From NCBI GenBank assembly GCA_016720425.1, contig JADKKQ010000007.1:62001-126000 (forward strand): a DNA stretch of 64,000 nt, written 5' to 3'. Of the stretch, positions 62,229 to 64,000 are shown one piece after another. Origin of the DNA: Betaproteobacteria bacterium. Lineage in GTDB: Bacteria > Pseudomonadota > Gammaproteobacteria > Burkholderiales > Casimicrobiaceae. The stretch's first letter is position 1, and the number at the start of each line of letters is the position of its first letter. Below the pieces are notes generated by a model that had not been told where the DNA came from, did no database searches, and saw only the letters and a program-made list of their open reading frames with translations. The translations under genes and the position numbers were made by a program.

Positions 62229-63315
62229 AGCGCGGATTTCAGCGATGGCACTTGCTGACCTGCGCCGCTGCAAATCGCTCTCTTGTCCCCGTTTGTATCC
62301 CCATCGCGATCCTGTCGGGGCATAGATGCCCGGGACGCGCTGCCGGCGCTGCCTGAGACCGGCAGACGGTTCGAGAGTGGCATCGAGTAACGCGGTCACG
62401 GCCCCGTGCTGGTCGTCCGGCACGAACGACGCCTGCACCGTGGTCACCTGCCGCCGAACTCCCGTGCCAGGCCAAGCCAAGGTTTGCATTCGTAATAATT
62501 CTCATTGCGTTCCCGGAACAATGAGCCTATACCGGTACCCATACGCTGGGCAACAGCCGTAACTGGCGCACACCGCGACTATTCGGCGCATTGCGCCATG
62601 CCCGGGCGGCGCGCTTCGAGCGCTTCACACAGCTCTTCGACTCGTCCCGCGGGTAGAGCTGTTGCAGGTCCGTTCGTCACCATCCTGCGTTCGTCGGACG
62701 AGGGGGTCGAAGGTTCGTTGCAGCGCGAGGCAGGCAACTCGGGGCGGACCTCCACGGCATCTGCCTTGACCATTGTCTCTCGTGGACGACGTGGTGGCAT
62801 GCAAGACCCGTGGCTCAGGAGAACCTTCATGATGCCTACCCTACCCACCCCCCAGGACTCTCGCGCTGCGAGCGCTGAATCGCCCCGCGATCGAGATTGC
62901 GGATTCGGCTTCCGAATCAGAGTTCGCGGCGACCTGCATCGCCACAACCAGTGCGCAAGCGAATCCACTCCGACCACTCCGGGTGATGCCCTCCCATGTC
63001 TTCGGCCGCCTGCCGCGGGTAACGCGTGCCTGCCTCCCCTCGCCGGGCGAAAGCACAAGCCCAGCCCGGCAGAGGAGCTCGCGCCGCGCTCGGTCACCAC
63101 TTGCGTGCCCAGTTCGCGCGCCGTCGGCGCGATGCAGCTGGTGCGCCGCTTCCTGGCCGGCGCAAGTGCGGGCAACGAGCTCGAACACGGGCGACTGGTG
63201 GTCTGAGTGAGGCATTTCGTTGTCCTTCACCGCAGACCTCTGGTCACTGCCAGCCGCACACGCTTGGGCAATCCCGCCCAAGCACGTGCATCCACGACCG
63301 ATGGGAGAAATGAAC
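62229..63315. other. About 1.1 kb without a convincing gene, downstream of the tRNA
   Basis: Composition becomes more uneven and less GC-biased than in the rest of the window. Several open frames cross the region on both strands but none has a recognisable domain, and those close to the tRNA translate its 3' half. It holds a possible Fur box at 62491-62509. The pattern fits a decayed insertion next to a tRNA, or the leftover of a deleted gene. I see no integrase, transposase or duplicated tRNA end. Confidence 0.5.
62491..62509 (-). promoter_or_regulatory. Possible Fur box
   Basis: On the minus strand the sequence AATGAGAATTATTA agrees with the Fur core, and 12 of 19 positions match the classical Fur consensus. 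It is AT-rich in GC-rich DNA. No iron-uptake gene lies directly beside it, so its target is not clear. Confidence 0.4.
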
Positions 63316-63702
63316 ATGCGGATTGCCAAGGAAAACGTGGACGTCAAGATGGAGATCCCAGGTGCGGTGATCCGTCAACGAACGGACTTCGGAGACGCAA
63401 CTGGACTGGGCAAGATCAGCGGCGAGTACTTCAGCCTCTCGGCAGGCGTCGATACCACCCCGCTGTTCAAGGGACTGCACGGCGATGCGTGCCAGTGCCC
63501 CCACTGGGGCTTCGTCTTGCGCGGCCAACTCACGACGACCGACGCAGGCGGCGCGCAAGAGACCGTCAACGCCAATGATCTGTTCTACTGGCCGCCTGGA
63601 CACAACGTCAAGGTCGGCATCGACGCGGAGATCATCATGTTCAGCCCTCAGGCTGAGCACAGTCATGTCATCGGCCACATGATCGAAAAGGTGAAGGGCT
63701 AG
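63316..63702 (+). CDS. Cupin-like small protein
   Basis: This 128-residue protein has the look of a cupin barrel: CQCPHWGFVLRGQLTTTDAGG followed by NANDLFYWPPGHNVKV resembles cupin motif 1 and motif 2, but only some of the expected metal His residues are seen (HWG, then PPGHN and EHSH), so metal binding is uncertain. GGGAG lies eight bases before the ATG at 63316; ATGs at 63301 and 63310 are less well placed. The function is unknown. The start of an FAD oxidase gene follows 164 bases downstream and may be functionally related. Confidence 0.7.
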   Translation: MRIAKENVDVKMEIPGAVIRQRTDFGDATGLGKISGEYFSLSAGVDTTPLFKGLHGDACQCPHWGFVLRGQLTTTDAGGAQETVNANDLFYWPPGHNVKVGIDAEIIMFSPQAEHSHVIGHMIEKVKG

Positions 63703-63726
63703 GTCTTGTGTCGCGATGGCAGCGAA

Positions 63727-63798
63727 TCGACGCCGGCTGGCGCCGCGTTGTCAGTCCGGCGTCGAATCCACCGGTGCCCACCCCAAGGCGGGCACCGG
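63727..63798. other. Two perfect inverted repeats between the cupin and oxidase genes
   Basis: TCGACGCCGG (63727-63736) pairs with CCGGCGTCGA (63756-63765), and CCGGTGCCC (63771-63779) pairs with GGGCACCGG (63790-63798). The hairpins have stems of ten and nine base pairs and no T-tract. They may act as a transcription or RNA-stability barrier, or as binding sites. Confidence 0.55.
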
Positions 63799-63866
63799 CA
63801 TCGGGAAAGGCTCTGGAGAGCATCCGCCAGTGAAATGCATACGACGATGGAGATGGAGGCGCGATC

Positions 63867-64000
63867 ATGAATGGCATACAGGTGGTCGGTATCGACGGAC
63901 ACGACGTAGCTTTGGATGGACCCGCTCTCGAACAGTTGAAGGCCTCGCTGCGCGGAGCGCTCGCATTGCCGGGCGATGCCGGATACGAAAAGGCACGCAC
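63867..64000 (+). CDS. FAD-linked oxidase, N-terminal fragment cut by the window edge
   Basis: Only the first 44 codons are present. GGAGG lies nine bases before the ATG at 63867. The sequence LKASLRGALALPGDAGYEKAR closely resembles the N-terminus of FAD_binding_4/BBE oxidases (berberine-bridge-like), where it precedes the FAD-binding PP-loop domain. The rest lies outside the window, so the reaction cannot be told. It probably shares a transcript with the cupin-like gene upstream. Confidence 0.6.
   Translation, partial: MNGIQVVGIDGHDVALDGPALEQLKASLRGALALPGDAGYEKAR

Noticed and set aside
62163..62489. Minus-strand frame crossing the tRNA
   Set aside because: The peptide end WARLDLNQRPRDYES is the translation of the tRNA itself, a known annotation artefact.
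62505..63206. Plus-strand frame of 233 codons after the Fur-like site (and minus-strand 63175-62579)
   Set aside because: Neither frame shows a domain, a hydrophobic core pattern or normal codon use; the sequences read as shadow translations, although a decayed gene cannot be excluded.

Overview
The window is about 64 kb of very GC-rich DNA from a betaproteobacterium, most likely a member of Burkholderiales. Three things support this: the gene order tsaD / rpsU-yqeY-dnaG-rpoD, the Bug/TctC-type periplasmic receptor and DctPQM TRAP genes, and the chromosomal housekeeping content. I see no plasmid, prophage or conjugative genes and no CRISPR array. Nearly all of the window is dense, ordinary chromosome. 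Genus or species cannot be named from the sequence alone.

Bases 1-11,000 hold an rRNA m5C methyltransferase (cut by the window edge), a PLD-type nuclease, a MscS channel, a fatty-acid desaturase, a large secreted orphan protein (4681-7608), rpmB-rpmG, radC and coaBC-dut. Bases 11,000-19,400, all on the minus strand, hold a membrane-fused spermidine synthase-like protein, the type IV pilin gene pilA with a clear sigma-54 promoter, a PP2C phosphatase/FHA pair, sucC-sucD and a DUF2889 gene. Bases 19,500-27,850 are built around glycerol 3-phosphate: glpK, an MFS carrier, ugpQ, and divergently ugpB-ugpA-ugpE-ugpC.

Bases 28,000-39,100 hold an RND efflux pair, a TctC receptor gene broken by a one-base frameshift, DUF423, a RidA-family protein, an AstC/ArgD-type aminotransferase, a lipoprotein with an HExxH motif, an MFS exporter and a glutathione peroxidase. 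At 39,277-45,894 a fused 5-oxoprolinase faces a complete TRAP transporter, which suggests uptake and hydrolysis of 5-oxoproline or a related lactam. After ogt and xerD come a SAM methyltransferase, ybaK, folB, plsY and tsaD, then the macromolecular-synthesis cluster rpsU-yqeY-dnaG-rpoD, psiF, a 39-residue basic protein, a GNAT protein, a RIO kinase and a PatZ-like acyl-CoA synthetase/acetyltransferase gene that also carries a one-base frameshift.

A tRNA with a CAT anticodon (probably tRNA-Ile2) lies at 62,152. Beyond it is about 1.1 kb with no convincing gene and a possible Fur box, then a cupin-like gene and the start of an FAD-linked oxidase cut by the right edge.

The most unusual features are non-coding. 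(1) A REP-like palindrome family occurs at four loci, with compensatory changes in its stems. (2) A 60-bp repeat occurs as three tandem copies at 36,734-36,913 and as one diverged copy at 51,135-51,194; each array unit carries its own Shine-Dalgarno-like AAGG and a start-type codon, placed just ahead of a gene. (3) A 67-bp direct repeat lies at 35,831-36,021. The two frameshifted genes could be real decay or consensus errors. No previously undescribed multi-gene system stands out. The best candidates for novelty are the 60-bp start-codon repeat and the 975-residue secreted orphan.
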